From Xanthocytophaga agilis (GTDB lineage: Bacteria > Bacteroidota > Bacteroidia > Cytophagales > 172606-1), in the NCBI RefSeq assembly GCF_030068605.1, contig NZ_JASJOU010000007.1, positions 186,001 to 250,000 of the forward strand: a stretch of DNA of 64,000 nucleotides. The letters are read 5' to 3'. The notes beneath the pieces are model-generated. The model did not search any database. It worked only from the letters and a program-made list of their open reading frames with translations, and had not been told where the DNA came from. Made by a program: the position numbers and the translations under genes. Positions within the stretch are counted from its first letter, which is position 1. Each line of letters opens with the position of its first letter. Below, piece by piece: positions 1-9,906 of this stretch.

Positions 1-13
1 GGAAGAACCTTCC

Positions 14-2428
14 ATGCCACACATGGAGAGTAGATATGATGGTATCTCCAGTAATACTGTTTCTCAGCAGGTATTGGCTTATGCCCGTGCATTTGGAAAT
101 ATCTCCTCTCAGATGGTTCATTTACATAATGCAGCTACTTTCGAATTTCTATATGTCAGTGATCACATTTCATCTCTTTTAGGTTATACATTTCAAGAAC
201 TTCACAAAGAGAAAAAGACACTTCTTTCGCTTCTTACGCCTGCTACTCCCAGAGAGTACATCTTGCCTCTTATCCAACTCTCCATACGAGATGGAATAGA
301 CCATAAACCTCAACCCTTAAACTTAAGGATTAGGCATAAAAATGGTTCGGAAAAAATACTGCAAACACAATTTACTGTATTTGAAACAGATGCCAATGGC
401 AATCCTCATATCTTGCTATGCCTTTCTCAGGAAATAACACAGGAAGTCCAAAGTATTACGTACACTCAAGTCAGTGACGGTTATGAAATTCAGTGGGATA
501 GTGAAATATTGATGGCGGAGGCAGAACGTATGCGCCATTTTGGAACCTGGCAGATGCATTTGCCTACAGGCCGCATTGGCTGGACAGAAGGTATGTATCA
601 TATTTTTGGTTACTCGGATCCTGCAACACGCCCAAATATTATTACGCTGGAACTGATTTTCTCTCATGTGCGTCCGGAAGAACGTCAAAAGCTTTGGGAT
701 GAAGCCCATACCAATCTGGCTAAAGGAGAAGATTATCAGGGAGAATGGATTATGGTACGAAGAAATGGAGAACAAAGAGTTTTGCTGGAACAGGTCCGTA
801 TTCTTAAGGATGCAGATAATAGGCCTGTTGTTGTGTTGGGTAGTACCTCTGATATAACAGAAGAACGTCAAATGGCCAACAACCTAAATAAGATTGAAAA
901 ATTACTTCATGAAAATGAACGGACGTTTGGCTTTGGGAGCTGGGAGTGGAGTGCAGTGACCAATAAAATAATGTGGTCGGATGGTACTCTATTGCTATTT
1001 GGGTTGGATCCAGAAGAATGGAGATACAAACTAACCTATAAGCATTCGCTGACACTTGTTGATCCCAGAGATACTGCACACACCTTACAAGTAATGGAAA
1101 AAGCTATTCTAAACAGGCAAACGTATGAGATCGAGTTTCGTCCGAGACATGGCACTCCTGAACGATGGTTACGAAGTCGTGGCGTACCAGTATATGATAC
1201 AGAAGGGAAGCTGGAAAGAATTTATGGCACTACTGTTGATATTACAGCCGAACGTAAAGTACTACAGAAATTACGGGAGAACGAAGAATTACTTTCTACA
1301 GCTGAACATCTTACACGTTCAGGTAGCTGGTTATGGGATATACGAAAAAACGAAGTAACCTGGTCAAACGGGCTTTGGGAATTACTGGAATATCCGCCTG
1401 AGGAAAGAACACCTAGCGTTGCATCTCAGTTTTACTATGAACATATTCATCCCCAAGATAAAGCAGCTTTAGAACAGTCTTCCACCCATTTTCAGGAAAC
1501 AGGTATACGTACTGCCTCACCCATATACCGATTGATTACAAGATCTGGACAAACCATCTATGTAAATAATAAATTACAAATAGTAGAGCAAGACACAAAA
1601 GGTAAACCCTTACGTGTAATAGGAGGAACCGCAGATGTGACCCATTTAAAAAATATTCAGATGGAATTGGAGAAAAAGGTTGAGCAACTCAATCACTCCA
1701 ATGCAGAACTAGAGCAATTTGCCTATATCGCTAGTCACGACCTTCAGGAGCCCCTGCGCAAGATCGTTGCATTCTGTAATCTTCTTGTCCGCACATATCA
1801 ACCCCTTTTTGATGAAACAGGTCTTATGTACCTGGATCGGATTGAATCTGCTGTTCGGCGAATGCAGCACCTGATTAGTGATCTGCTCGATTTTTCACGC
1901 ATAAGTAATCGAATCAATCCCACAGAATATTCTTTTGAGCGCACAGACCTGAATCAGATAGTCCGAAATGCGCTACAGGATCTTGAGTTGGCAATTCAGC
2001 AAAAAGGTGCTCATATTACGCTGGCTGAATTACCGACTGTAGAGGTGATTCCTTCTCAGCTTGAAAGGTTGTTTCTAAACCTGATTGGCAATTCGCTTAA
2101 ATTCAGCCGTCCTGAAGTAAGCCCTCAAATACATATATATACCAAACCTGTTGATGATTCCAGTATAAAAAAATACTCCCTGAATAAGGAGCAGAATTAT
2201 GTTTCTATAGTGGTAGAAGACAATGGCATTGGCTTCGAACCAGAATATACAGAACAAATCTTTGCTATTTTCCGTCGCCTACATAGCAAAACAGAATACG
2301 AAGGTACAGGCATCGGCTTGGCTACCTGCCGAAAAATTGTAGAAACACATCAGGGATATATCAAAGCAGATGGAACGCTAGGTAGAGGTGCTTGCTTTTC
2401 CATTATTCTCCCAATCAGGCAAGAATAA
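14..2428 (+). CDS. Multi-PAS sensor histidine kinase
   Basis: An 804-residue sensor kinase that should autophosphorylate in response to a signal sensed by its PAS domains. Four PAS/PAC modules can be followed at about residues 35-145, 170-290, 305-420 and 430-560. A short coiled segment leads to a HisKA box, SHDLQEPLRKI, with the phospho-acceptor His575. The HATPase_c domain has an N box around N689-N693, a G1 box (DNGIGF) and a G2 box (GTGIGLA). No membrane segment or receiver domain is seen, so it is probably cytoplasmic, and its response regulator is not adjacent. The reading frame is still open at the left edge, so the true start could lie outside the window. GGAAG stands 8 bases before the ATG at 14. 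Confidence 0.9.
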   Translation: MPHMESRYDGISSNTVSQQVLAYARAFGNISSQMVHLHNAATFEFLYVSDHISSLLGYTFQELHKEKKTLLSLLTPATPREYILPLIQLSIRDGIDHKPQPLNLRIRHKNGSEKILQTQFTVFETDANGNPHILLCLSQEITQEVQSITYTQVSDGYEIQWDSEILMAEAERMRHFGTWQMHLPTGRIGWTEGMYHIFGYSDPATRPNIITLELIFSHVRPEERQKLWDEAHTNLAKGEDYQGEWIMVRRNGEQRVLLEQVRILKDADNRPVVVLGSTSDITEERQMANNLNKIEKLLHENERTFGFGSWEWSAVTNKIMWSDGTLLLFGLDPEEWRYKLTYKHSLTLVDPRDTAHTLQVMEKAILNRQTYEIEFRPRHGTPERWLRSRGVPVYDTEGKLERIYGTTVDITAERKVLQKLRENEELLSTAEHLTRSGSWLWDIRKNEVTWSNGLWELLEYPPEERTPSVASQFYYEHIHPQDKAALEQSSTHFQETGIRTASPIYRLITRSGQTIYVNNKLQIVEQDTKGKPLRVIGGTADVTHLKNIQMELEKKVEQLNHSNAELEQFAYIASHDLQEPLRKIVAFCNLLVRTYQPLFDETGLMYLDRIESAVRRMQHLISDLLDFSRISNRINPTEYSFERTDLNQIVRNALQDLELAIQQKGAHITLAELPTVEVIPSQLERLFLNLIGNSLKFSRPEVSPQIHIYTKPVDDSSIKKYSLNKEQNYVSIVVEDNGIGFEPEYTEQIFAIFRRLHSKTEYEGTGIGLATCRKIVETHQGYIKADGTLGRGACFSIILPIRQE

Positions 2429-2478
2429 GACTATTTATTACTCTTCTTACCAGATCCGAATACAATCTGTATTTTCTC

Positions 2479-2793
2479 TCATCCAATAAATCGTTGCAAA
2501 CTTACAAAAATGTGAGTTACCTGTTCTCCTTTTTCAGACAGATGGTACTCTATATGCAAAGGTTTTTCCTTTACTACAGTCTTTGTCAGAAGTCCAGCTT
2601 CTTCCAACTCTCTTAAAGCGACAGCCACAGACTGCTTGCTGGAACCAGGTAGTTGACGCAACAGGCTATTGAACCGCAGTGGCCCTTGTATAGCCAAACG
2701 AAAAATCTGAGGTTTCCACTTCCCTGAAATTATCTTTAGAATGCCTTCAGCAGGACAATGTTCCGAATTTTCTTTTAAATGTAGAGTAGTCAT
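2479..2793 (-). CDS. HxlR family transcriptional regulator
   Basis: A small winged-helix DNA-binding protein of about 104 residues. The N-terminal cysteine just before the helix (CPAEGILKIISGKWKP), the LRQLPGSSKQSVAVALREL recognition region and the wing are typical of HxlR proteins, several of which sense electrophiles or redox stress through that cysteine. The frame is open to a start at 2847, but the ATG at 2793 gives the usual family length. A minus-strand TAAATTTG motif (2845-2852) would place the transcription start between these two positions. It is divergent from the Old Yellow Enzyme gene at 2874 with about 80 bp between them, the usual layout for a regulator and its target. Confidence 0.88.
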   Translation of the reverse strand: MTTLHLKENSEHCPAEGILKIISGKWKPQIFRLAIQGPLRFNSLLRQLPGSSKQSVAVALRELEEAGLLTKTVVKEKPLHIEYHLSEKGEQVTHIFVSLQRFIG

Positions 2794-2873
2794 CTTTTGT
2801 TGACTTATTGTACCTGGAATGAATTTGTTACAGCTTTGCAAAAACAAATTTACTTATCCAATTTCATAAAACT

Positions 2874-3980
2874 ATGACAAGCTTAAGCATGCAACATCTG
2901 TTTGAACCGATATCGTTCCATGGTATCACATTATCTAATCGTATTGTAATGGCTCCTATGACTCGTTCCCGTGCAATTGGTTCCATACCTAACGACTTAA
3001 TGGCTACTTACTATACCCAGCGAGTGTCTGCTGGTCTGATTATCACAGAAGGCGTCTCTCCCTCACCTAATGGATTAGGTTATGCTCGTATACCAGGCAT
3101 CTATACAAATGAACAAATTGAAGGGTGGAAAAAGACCACAAAAAGTGTGCATCAACAGAATGGAAAGATTTTTATTCAGTTTATGCATGTGGGCAGAATC
3201 GCTCATCCAGCCAACATGCCTGAGAAATCAAAAATACTTGCTCCTTCAGCGATAGCAGCTCAGGGACAAATGTGGACAGACACTCAAGGTATGCAACCTT
3301 TTCCAGTACCTATTGCCATGAGTCAATCAGAGGTTGCCGAAACTATTCAAGAGTTCGCTCAAGCGGCAGAAAATGCGATCCGGGCAGGATTTGATGGTGT
3401 GGAATTACATGGAGCGAATGGGTATCTGCTTGAACAATTTTTAAACCCATATACCAACACACGTAATGACTCCTATGGTGGTAGTATTGAAAATAGATGT
3501 CGCTTTGTACTGGAAGTAACGCAAGCTGTAATTAGCCGCGTTGGAAAAGACAAAGTTGGTGTACGGATTTCTCCTTTCAGCACGTTCAATGACATGCCAG
3601 CTTATTCAGAAACTGTTGCTACGTATGATTATCTGTCACAAGAATTCAATAAACTGGATATAGCCTATCTGCATGTAGTAGAGTATGCAGCACGAGCAAC
3701 GGAAGAAGGCCAGCAACTTAGTAAGACTATTCGCAACAATTTTAAAGGAACTTTAGTACTCAATGGTGGGTATACAGGCACCAAAGCAGAAGAAGCGATA
3801 ACAACCAAACAGGCAGATCTGGTATCTTTTGGATCAGCCTTTATAGCAAACCCTGATCTCCCCTATAGGTTGCAACATGGTATTCCATTGGCACAGCCAG
3901 ATTCCAACACATTCTATACAGCAGATGAAAAAGGCTACACAGACTATCCTGTTAGCGAAGCTTCTGCTTATACAGCTTAG
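2874..3980 (+). CDS. Alkene reductase, Old Yellow Enzyme family
   Basis: A 368-residue FMN-dependent NAD(P)H:flavin oxidoreductase of the OYE/NemA type, which reduces activated C=C bonds or nitro compounds. The N-terminal LSNRIVMAPMTRSRA strand and the NSYGGSIENR segment (here NDSYGGSIENR) are family hallmarks. His179 and Asn182 (HGANGY) match the substrate-anchoring pair, and Tyr184 the proton donor. Length is normal. The divergent HxlR gene makes induction by electrophilic compounds likely, but this is inferred. An alternative start is Met6 at 2889. Confidence 0.93.
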   Translation: MTSLSMQHLFEPISFHGITLSNRIVMAPMTRSRAIGSIPNDLMATYYTQRVSAGLIITEGVSPSPNGLGYARIPGIYTNEQIEGWKKTTKSVHQQNGKIFIQFMHVGRIAHPANMPEKSKILAPSAIAAQGQMWTDTQGMQPFPVPIAMSQSEVAETIQEFAQAAENAIRAGFDGVELHGANGYLLEQFLNPYTNTRNDSYGGSIENRCRFVLEVTQAVISRVGKDKVGVRISPFSTFNDMPAYSETVATYDYLSQEFNKLDIAYLHVVEYAARATEEGQQLSKTIRNNFKGTLVLNGGYTGTKAEEAITTKQADLVSFGSAFIANPDLPYRLQHGIPLAQPDSNTFYTADEKGYTDYPVSEASAYTA

Positions 3981-4024
3981 AGAATAAGTGGCAGTGCATT
4001 TTAATAATAGAGTGTACTGCTTTA

Positions 4025-4399
4025 CTATTTCTTTTTCTGGGCATCTTTCCAGATTGGAACATAATCGTATGTAGGATAAAACTCTGTTTCAAATGCACCC
4101 CATGCACCTCTTTCAATAGAAAGATTGAGTGTACGTAATTCATGCGCAGGTATTTTTACGGTTACCACCTGTCCTATACCCATCATCACATACCAGGATA
4201 CAACCCGTGCACATTTTGGAGGGAATTGCTCTGCAAACTTGTTCTTTCGCTGAATAGCTTGCAAAGAATCCAGATTTTTATCCTGCTGGTGTTTGAGAAA
4301 GATAGTAATCATGATACTATCACTTACAGACTTGGTTTGTTGTCCAAAGGCCGCCAGCGACAAAAACACAACAAAAAGGAAAATCAGCATTGATTTCAT
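4025..4399 (-). CDS. Small exported protein of unknown function
   Basis: 124 residues. The N-terminus (MKSMLIFLFVVFLSLAAFGQ) is a clear signal peptide with a Q-ending cleavage region, common in this phylum. The mature part is short and polar, contains one cysteine (PPKCARVV), and has no motif I recognise. It is probably periplasmic. It is transcribed leftwards, convergent with the alkene reductase gene, and follows the metallophosphoesterase gene with a 45-bp gap, so it may share that transcript. Confidence 0.6.
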   Translation of the reverse strand: MKSMLIFLFVVFLSLAAFGQQTKSVSDSIMITIFLKHQQDKNLDSLQAIQRKNKFAEQFPPKCARVVSWYVMMGIGQVVTVKIPAHELRTLNLSIERGAWGAFETEFYPTYDYVPIWKDAQKKK

Positions 4400-4444
4400 A
4401 TAGTATAGTGATTTGTGTTATACATAACCTTAGCGCATTGTGCA

Positions 4445-5143
4445 CTATAAACGACCCGCTTTCAATACATCATCTATGATAATCAGATATTCACCTGATG
4501 TTCCCAGTGTATCAGCAAAAGCTACCTTATCTATTATGGCTAGAGACGTTTGTGTTGTGTGCCCAACAATCTGTATATATCCGTCCAGTTTATCTGCAAG
4601 CAGGCTAGCTGGCCGCACCCATGTAGGAGGTTGTGTTATATCATCTCCTGAAAAGTCACAATTAGGACCAACTGTAAACCGAAATGCATCAGGCTGTTTT
4701 CTAAATAGTTTATTCACAAAGTCACACACCATATCACTTTGTACATACTCTTCCCCAAACTGACTTTGGTACCATGTCTTGGTTACTCCAGAATGACTGA
4801 ACAAAAATGAGTGCATAGAAAAACACATTTGCATCAGATTTTTTTGCAAAGCATTATGAATTATCTCCTGAATAGGCTTCTGACAAGAGTACCGAAATCC
4901 CGAATATTGTTCATTTATAATATAATGTAGATCATGATTTCCAAAAAGAAGTACTACCTTTTCAGAAAATCGCTCTTTAAAAGATAGAATTGATTCAAAG
5001 TTTCGAAGTTCTTCAGAACACGTTATATCCTCTCGTGAATCAAAATAATCACCCAGAAAGATAATTCTGTCTGCCCTCTCTTTAGCAACTATCTTTTTCC
5101 AGATAGTGCGTCCGTGTATATCTCCGATTGCCAGTAGTTTCAT
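4445..5143 (-). CDS. Calcineurin-like metallophosphoesterase
   Basis: A 232-residue phosphoesterase with the metal-binding motifs of the calcineurin-like fold: GDIHG near the N-terminus (Asp8, His10), GDYFD, GNHD and a C-terminal GHTTQT. These ligate two metal ions. The substrate cannot be told; relatives act on phosphoproteins or nucleotides. The frame is open to 5203, but that start would overlap the next gene by 26 bases and add 20 polar residues before the fold. The ATG at 5143 starts directly at the first beta strand (MKLLAIGDIHG). Probably co-transcribed with the NmrA-like gene upstream. Confidence 0.85.
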   Translation of the reverse strand: MKLLAIGDIHGRTIWKKIVAKERADRIIFLGDYFDSREDITCSEELRNFESILSFKERFSEKVVLLFGNHDLHYIINEQYSGFRYSCQKPIQEIIHNALQKNLMQMCFSMHSFLFSHSGVTKTWYQSQFGEEYVQSDMVCDFVNKLFRKQPDAFRFTVGPNCDFSGDDITQPPTWVRPASLLADKLDGYIQIVGHTTQTSLAIIDKVAFADTLGTSGEYLIIIDDVLKAGRL

Positions 5144-5177
5144 CTGATTGAAGTTGTCATTTGATTCACCTGGAGTT

Positions 5178-6047
5178 TCAGGAATTTCTGGCGTATTCAG
5201 CAAGTGTAATCTCCGGCTTACCTAACAGGTCCCAGGTTCTCTGAGCTTCAAATTTCTCAGGATACTGATTAAGTGCCTCTATAATATTTGCTCCATAATT
5301 CAGCGTATTGGAAAATTTCCCTAAAAAACGAAGAACTTTCATTGGTAACTTCAAAATATATATTTTGGCTTTGGAATAATTATCAGCAACTATCCGGGCA
5401 GCTTCATCCGCTGTAAATCCTTCAAGTCCCTGCACAATGTAATCCTGACTGCCATTATTTATTGTGAAAGCTTTTACCACTTGTCGGGCGTAATCCTTGC
5501 CAGCAATCAGATACATTGGAAACAACGAATTACCTGCCAAGTTGATACGATTACCTTGACGGTATGCTCCTTTGTCGAAACTTTCCATAAAAGTAGAAGG
5601 ATAAAAAATAGAATAGCTTAATCCGCTTTCTTTGATAGATTGCACCGCTTTTTCTTTAATCTCAAAAACCCACCAATTAAATCCATTGTGCCCTTGGTAG
5701 AAGTGCACCAGAGAAGATAAATAACCTATATGGGAAACAGAAGACTGTTTTGCAACCGCAAGAATAGTTTGTAAACCTTCTCGTTCTGGCTGGAAGTCTT
5801 TTTTTCTACTTTTGGGAGTAACAGAAAGATTCAAATACAAGGCATCTTGTCCTTCTTGTAATAACTCTTTTATACTGTCCGCATTCTTTATATCTCCTTC
5901 AACAAGTCGTACAGCAGACCCAAAGATGTTGCTGGCTTTTCTACTATTACGTACCAGGAGAGACACTTCAAATCCTTGTTCAATAAATGCCTTTGTGACA
6001 GGTTGTCCCAACATTCCAGTCGAGCCTATAATCGCAACTTTGTGCAT
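5178..6047 (-). CDS. NmrA-like NAD(P)-binding protein
   Basis: 289 residues with an N-terminal Rossmann fold, VAIIGSTGMLGQPV, carrying the glycine-rich GxxGxxG dinucleotide motif. LLVRN follows beta 2, and VEGDIKN precedes the binding-pocket acidic residue. The rest resembles atypical short-chain dehydrogenases of the NmrA/SDR_a5 type, with TFMES in place of a full catalytic Tyr-Lys pair, so it may be an enzyme or a redox sensor. It heads a leftward group with the metallophosphoesterase gene, 34 bp apart. Confidence 0.82.
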   Translation of the reverse strand: MHKVAIIGSTGMLGQPVTKAFIEQGFEVSLLVRNSRKASNIFGSAVRLVEGDIKNADSIKELLQEGQDALYLNLSVTPKSRKKDFQPEREGLQTILAVAKQSSVSHIGYLSSLVHFYQGHNGFNWWVFEIKEKAVQSIKESGLSYSIFYPSTFMESFDKGAYRQGNRINLAGNSLFPMYLIAGKDYARQVVKAFTINNGSQDYIVQGLEGFTADEAARIVADNYSKAKIYILKLPMKVLRFLGKFSNTLNYGANIIEALNQYPEKFEAQRTWDLLGKPEITLAEYARNS

Positions 6048-6214
6048 CGAAGTAATAAATTATCTCTTCTATCAAAAATAGAAATTTTATCCTGAGACAT
6101 GGTACTCTCTTCACAAATACATTGCTTTATATAGTAACAACTTAGATTTATTCTCATATATGGTAACTTATTAACATCCAATTATTTCCTTTTTGTAAAC
6201 AATCGGCCTGGCTC

Positions 6215-6244
6215 TTGACACAGGAAATAAAAATCTCTATTTTG
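6215..6244 (+). promoter_or_regulatory. Possible promoter of the 6277 gene
   Basis: A TTG at 6215-6217 is followed after 21 bases by TATTTTG (6238-6244 region), close to the TTTG-N19-TAnnTTTG pattern of this phylum but with one spacer base fewer in the -7 element. It lies about 33 bases before the start codon at 6277. Confidence 0.35.
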
Positions 6245-6276
6245 CCATCGTTCATCAATCTCAACCCATTTTTGCT

Positions 6277-6489
6277 ATGAATATCAATCTTGCTGTTGAC
6301 AAAAGCTACGAAGGAAAAACTTTCAACGAAGTAGCAAATGCACCTGTATCAGCTCTGTCTGGTGTAACTGAAAAAGATGCCCAACTTTTAGAACAAGCCT
6401 TTGGCGTTAAAACAGTAAGCGATCTTGCTAAATTGAAGTATGTTCGCTGGGCACAAGCCATTGTGACACTTGCTGAAACAGAACAATAA
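6277..6489 (+). CDS. Small helix-hairpin-helix-like protein
   Basis: A 70-residue acidic protein without signal peptide or membrane segment. The second half (VSALSGVTEKDAQLLEQAFG, then VKTVSDLAKLKYVRWAQAI) reads like a helix-hairpin-helix unit of the kind that follows 'gi.. k.ae.L...gi.tv.dLa'. It could therefore bind nucleic acid or be a small structural protein. It stands alone between divergent units, with a plausible promoter in front and a strong terminator behind (6512-6589), as expected of a separately transcribed abundant small protein. Confidence 0.7.
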   Translation: MNINLAVDKSYEGKTFNEVANAPVSALSGVTEKDAQLLEQAFGVKTVSDLAKLKYVRWAQAIVTLAETEQ

Positions 6490-6511
6490 TTAGCAAAGAA
6501 GACTTTTTCCT

Positions 6512-6589
6512 AAAAATAAAATCACCTGTCAGTTACTATCCTACTAGTTCTATCCTACTAGATTTTAGCTGACAGGTGATTTTATTTTT
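6512..6589. terminator. Strong bidirectional terminator with repeated loop
   Basis: A perfect 21-bp inverted repeat (arms 6512-6532 and 6569-6589, centre ATCACCTGTCAG/CTGACAGGTGAT) has A-rich and T-rich outer ends, so it can act on both the small gene at 6277 and the convergent rhamnosidase gene. The 36-base loop contains a 12-base direct repeat, CTATCCTACTAG, at 6536-6547 and 6550-6561. Confidence 0.85.
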
Positions 6590-6613
6590 TTATTCCCGGT
6601 ATATTTTATAAAC

Positions 6614-9343
6614 TCATCGAATCTCGAACTGATAATTACCAGACTGCAGTTGATAATTGGCTTGATTTTCGGATAGATTTACAATTGTGATATCCTGAGA
6701 ATTTACTTTTATCTGTGTCCTACCTTCGTATATCTTGTTCCCCTTCTTTATAGGAAGTGTCAATGTAGCAGTTGCATTAGGTGGTACAACAACCTGATAA
6801 GTAATCTTTTTTCCTGATCGTTTCCAGGAAGACGCAATCTTTCCATAGGGACTTTCATGTGTTGCTTCAAACTGATTCAATCCTTCTGTGAAATGAGGTT
6901 CCAATAGTATATTTTTAAAACCTGGTTGCTTAGGATCTGGCTTTATACCTCCTAAACCTTTATACAACCAGGCTCCAATCTCTCCAAACATAATATGATT
7001 CAGTGAAATGTCTGACTGAGCATCAATAGCCCAGTTTTCGTATAGTGTAGTAGCGCCATTTACAATCCACCAACCCCAGGAAGGATAACTTTCCTGAGCA
7101 GCAACTTTATAGGCAATATCTGCATATCCATTTTCACTCAAGGCATTTAATAATGTCTTTGTACCCAGCAAGCCTACATCCAGATGGAAATTATCAGCCT
7201 CAACCCGTTTTGCCAGATTAGCAGCTACTTTGCTTTTGAGTGACTCCGGAACTATTCCCCATTGCAGAGGAGCACTTAGCTCGGTTTGTAGTCCACTGCC
7301 ATAGATTCCGGTTTCCTTATTCAGATACTTGGCATTGATCGCATTCTGGATTTTTGTTGCCAGTGCCTGATAGTATAGTGCATCATCAGACTTACCCAAT
7401 ATATTGGCAGCTTTAGCCAGGATAGAAGCATCTACATAATAATAAATGGAGGATGTTAACTCTACCGGAGACTGTGACTTCACAGGCACCCAATCTCCTA
7501 ATCCCCAGGAGGTAAGTCCGGAAGGGCTCATCTGCTCAATGTGATTGACATATCGTTTAATATTGTCATAGCAATCGTTTAGCAACCGGGGATCACCATA
7601 GAACAAATAAATATTCCAGGGAATAATAGCAATAGTACTGGTCCAGTCGGGTCCGTTGGCCCATTGATATCCCCAGCCACTGGTAGGAATAATGGCAGGT
7701 AATACGCCATTGGCTTGTTGTTCATCGCGATGGTCAGCCAGCCATTTTTCATAAATCGTAATTCCATCAAATCCATATAATCCGGTTTCGATAGCAATGT
7801 GTGCATCTCCAGTCCAGCCATTTTTTTCGCGTTGCGGACAGTCTGTAGGATAGCCAAACAGGTTAGATAAATAAGCATTATTGGTAGCCCAGCTAATTTT
7901 GTCTATTACCGGGTTTGAAGATTTGATAGTACCTACCACAGGTACATCACTATGCATAAAATATCCTGTCAGGCTGGATTGTGTCAGTGTAACAGGAGTG
8001 GTACTGGTTACTTCTACATACTGAAATCCTTTGTAGTTGAAGTAAGGCATAAACGATTCTTCACCTGAACCTTTTAATGTAAAAATATCAGTCTGAAAAG
8101 GATCAGACTGATCTGTTGGACGATAGTGTACATCAATATTTGACATGTCTACATGTCCATTAGGATATAAGCGTTCACCATGTTTCAGTCGTAGCACAGT
8201 ACCAGATGGGCCTTTTACTTGTATTCGACTTACTCCGGCAATGTTACGTCCCAGATCAAAGACATAGGTAGTATCATTCAGCCGTTTGACACTTTTTGCA
8301 GGGATGGTTTCTACATTTCGGATAGGATGCAATACCTGTGCAACGATATTTTGTGAAGGTGCAGCCCGAAGTTCTATTTCGTTCCATTTTGAATCGTCAA
8401 AAGCAGCAGTATTCCAGCTTGGTTGTTCGAGACGAGCATCATAGTGTTCAGCGGTATAAATGCTATTAAATATCAAAGGACTCAACGAAGTTTTCCAGTC
8501 TGCACCTGAGGATACGGTTTCAACCGATCCATCTTCATAGGTAATCCGCATATCCAGACAGAAGGTAGGTCTACCACGCCAAGGGGCCTGATGAAAATAC
8601 CATACAGCTGTAGACTGATGGTTATACCAACCATTACCTAATAATACACCTACTGCATTTTTCCCATTCTGCAGATGAGAGGTTACATCATAGGTAACAT
8701 ACAAAGTCCGGCGGTCAAATCGTGTATACATGGGGTCTAGTCGATGGTTTCCAACTTTTTTGCCATTGATAGAGAGTTCATATAATCCTCCAACCGCAAT
8801 GTAAGCTCGTGCAGATTTTATTTTCTTAATGATCTCAAATGTCTTTCTGAAATACGGAGCAGGTTTTCGTGTTACATCATGTCCATCACTAATCCATGCA
8901 CCCTGCCAGTTTTTGGAATCCATTATGCCTGTTTCAAAAGAAGTAACAGCAGAAGAGCCTATTTTCTCATGGTTTCTGCCCCACACTTCCACCAACCAAA
9001 AATATTTAGTAAAAGGAGTTAAGGATTTCCCACTGTATGCTACCAATTGTACATCGCCCTTGCTCTCACCTGAATCCCATATACTTCCCTCACCTTTGCT
9101 AACAGCAACCGAATCTGTCCCAACCAGAATACGATACGCTGTTTGCTGAACACCTCGCTTATCAGTATTCAATTGCCAGGTTAATCGGGGATGTATAGCA
9201 TCAATCCCAATTGGATTAATCAGATATTCACATTTTAAAGAGACTGCTCCTGGAAAATTTGCAGCTCTGGACAATAGTGGAAACCAGGAAAAAACTACAA
9301 TAAGAACACAAATTGCCAAAATAGGTTTGTTATACTTTTTCAT
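6614..9343 (-). CDS. Exported alpha-L-rhamnosidase, GH78
   Basis: A 909-residue glycoside hydrolase that should release terminal alpha-L-rhamnose from plant or microbial polysaccharides and glycosides. The N-terminal beta domain (YLINPIGIDAIHPRLTWQL) and the rhamnosidase N domain (ARAYIAVGGLYELSINGKKV) come first, then the (alpha/alpha)6 catalytic barrel with CPQREKNGWTGDAH and GWGYQWANGPDW, and a C-terminal beta sandwich. The start at 9343 is preferred because it begins the signal peptide MKKYNKPILAICVLIVVFSW; the open frame reaches 9385. No SusC/SusD pair is nearby, so it is not in an obvious polysaccharide utilisation locus. Confidence 0.93.
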   Translation of the reverse strand: MKKYNKPILAICVLIVVFSWFPLLSRAANFPGAVSLKCEYLINPIGIDAIHPRLTWQLNTDKRGVQQTAYRILVGTDSVAVSKGEGSIWDSGESKGDVQLVAYSGKSLTPFTKYFWLVEVWGRNHEKIGSSAVTSFETGIMDSKNWQGAWISDGHDVTRKPAPYFRKTFEIIKKIKSARAYIAVGGLYELSINGKKVGNHRLDPMYTRFDRRTLYVTYDVTSHLQNGKNAVGVLLGNGWYNHQSTAVWYFHQAPWRGRPTFCLDMRITYEDGSVETVSSGADWKTSLSPLIFNSIYTAEHYDARLEQPSWNTAAFDDSKWNEIELRAAPSQNIVAQVLHPIRNVETIPAKSVKRLNDTTYVFDLGRNIAGVSRIQVKGPSGTVLRLKHGERLYPNGHVDMSNIDVHYRPTDQSDPFQTDIFTLKGSGEESFMPYFNYKGFQYVEVTSTTPVTLTQSSLTGYFMHSDVPVVGTIKSSNPVIDKISWATNNAYLSNLFGYPTDCPQREKNGWTGDAHIAIETGLYGFDGITIYEKWLADHRDEQQANGVLPAIIPTSGWGYQWANGPDWTSTIAIIPWNIYLFYGDPRLLNDCYDNIKRYVNHIEQMSPSGLTSWGLGDWVPVKSQSPVELTSSIYYYVDASILAKAANILGKSDDALYYQALATKIQNAINAKYLNKETGIYGSGLQTELSAPLQWGIVPESLKSKVAANLAKRVEADNFHLDVGLLGTKTLLNALSENGYADIAYKVAAQESYPSWGWWIVNGATTLYENWAIDAQSDISLNHIMFGEIGAWLYKGLGGIKPDPKQPGFKNILLEPHFTEGLNQFEATHESPYGKIASSWKRSGKKITYQVVVPPNATATLTLPIKKGNKIYEGRTQIKVNSQDITIVNLSENQANYQLQSGNYQFEIR

Positions 9344-9385
9344 TAATAATAAATAGATGATAGAACGTAGACTATTAAAATGCAC

Positions 9386-9906
9386 AGACTTTTATCAAAT
9401 GTTATTGCTATATAGGTACCACGACACCCAAAACGCACCTGATTTGTTCCTAAATCGCAAACAATAACTTAAAAGGCAGTATTGCACAACCTTTTAGATC
9501 ACATATACAACGTTTATCCCACATAATATATAACAGTATTCTATACATAGCTTTTAGCTATCTTCCGAGTATTATTGTCAAACTTTCACTCAAAAGCACT
9601 ATCAGTGCTAAGATTTAGTAAAACTCCATCTATCGACAAAATATGATAAAAAATTTTACGCTACTATCCTGTTGTGTAGGTACTCTTCTTTGTCCTCCTG
9701 TAAGGATCTTGTGAAAAGACCAGCGGACGCTGGATTTAGAGTGCATTTTTTCTCACAGAAAGCAAACATAACTTTGTTTGTCAAAAGATTCTTCCAGAAG
9801 GACAACAACGCAGGGGCCTTTCAGAAGACAAAAAAAAGGTGAAGAAAAAGACTAGATAGTAGTGAACAACTACATTTTACCAAATTCATTTATATATAAA
9901 TCAACT
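9386..9906. other. Intergenic region between divergent genes
   Basis: About 520 bases between the divergent rhamnosidase gene and the gene at 9907. I see no convincing reading frame or RNA gene. A TAACTTTG motif at 9769-9776 fits the -7 element of this phylum, but I see no matching upstream TTTG. It is overlapped by a short inverted repeat, CAAAC...GTTTG. Confidence 0.5.

Noticed and set aside
416-871. Long minus-strand frame inside the histidine kinase gene
   Set aside because: It is antisense to a well-supported multi-domain gene and has no family features. The same holds for the other long antisense frames in purD, recQ, the permease and the amidohydrolase gene.
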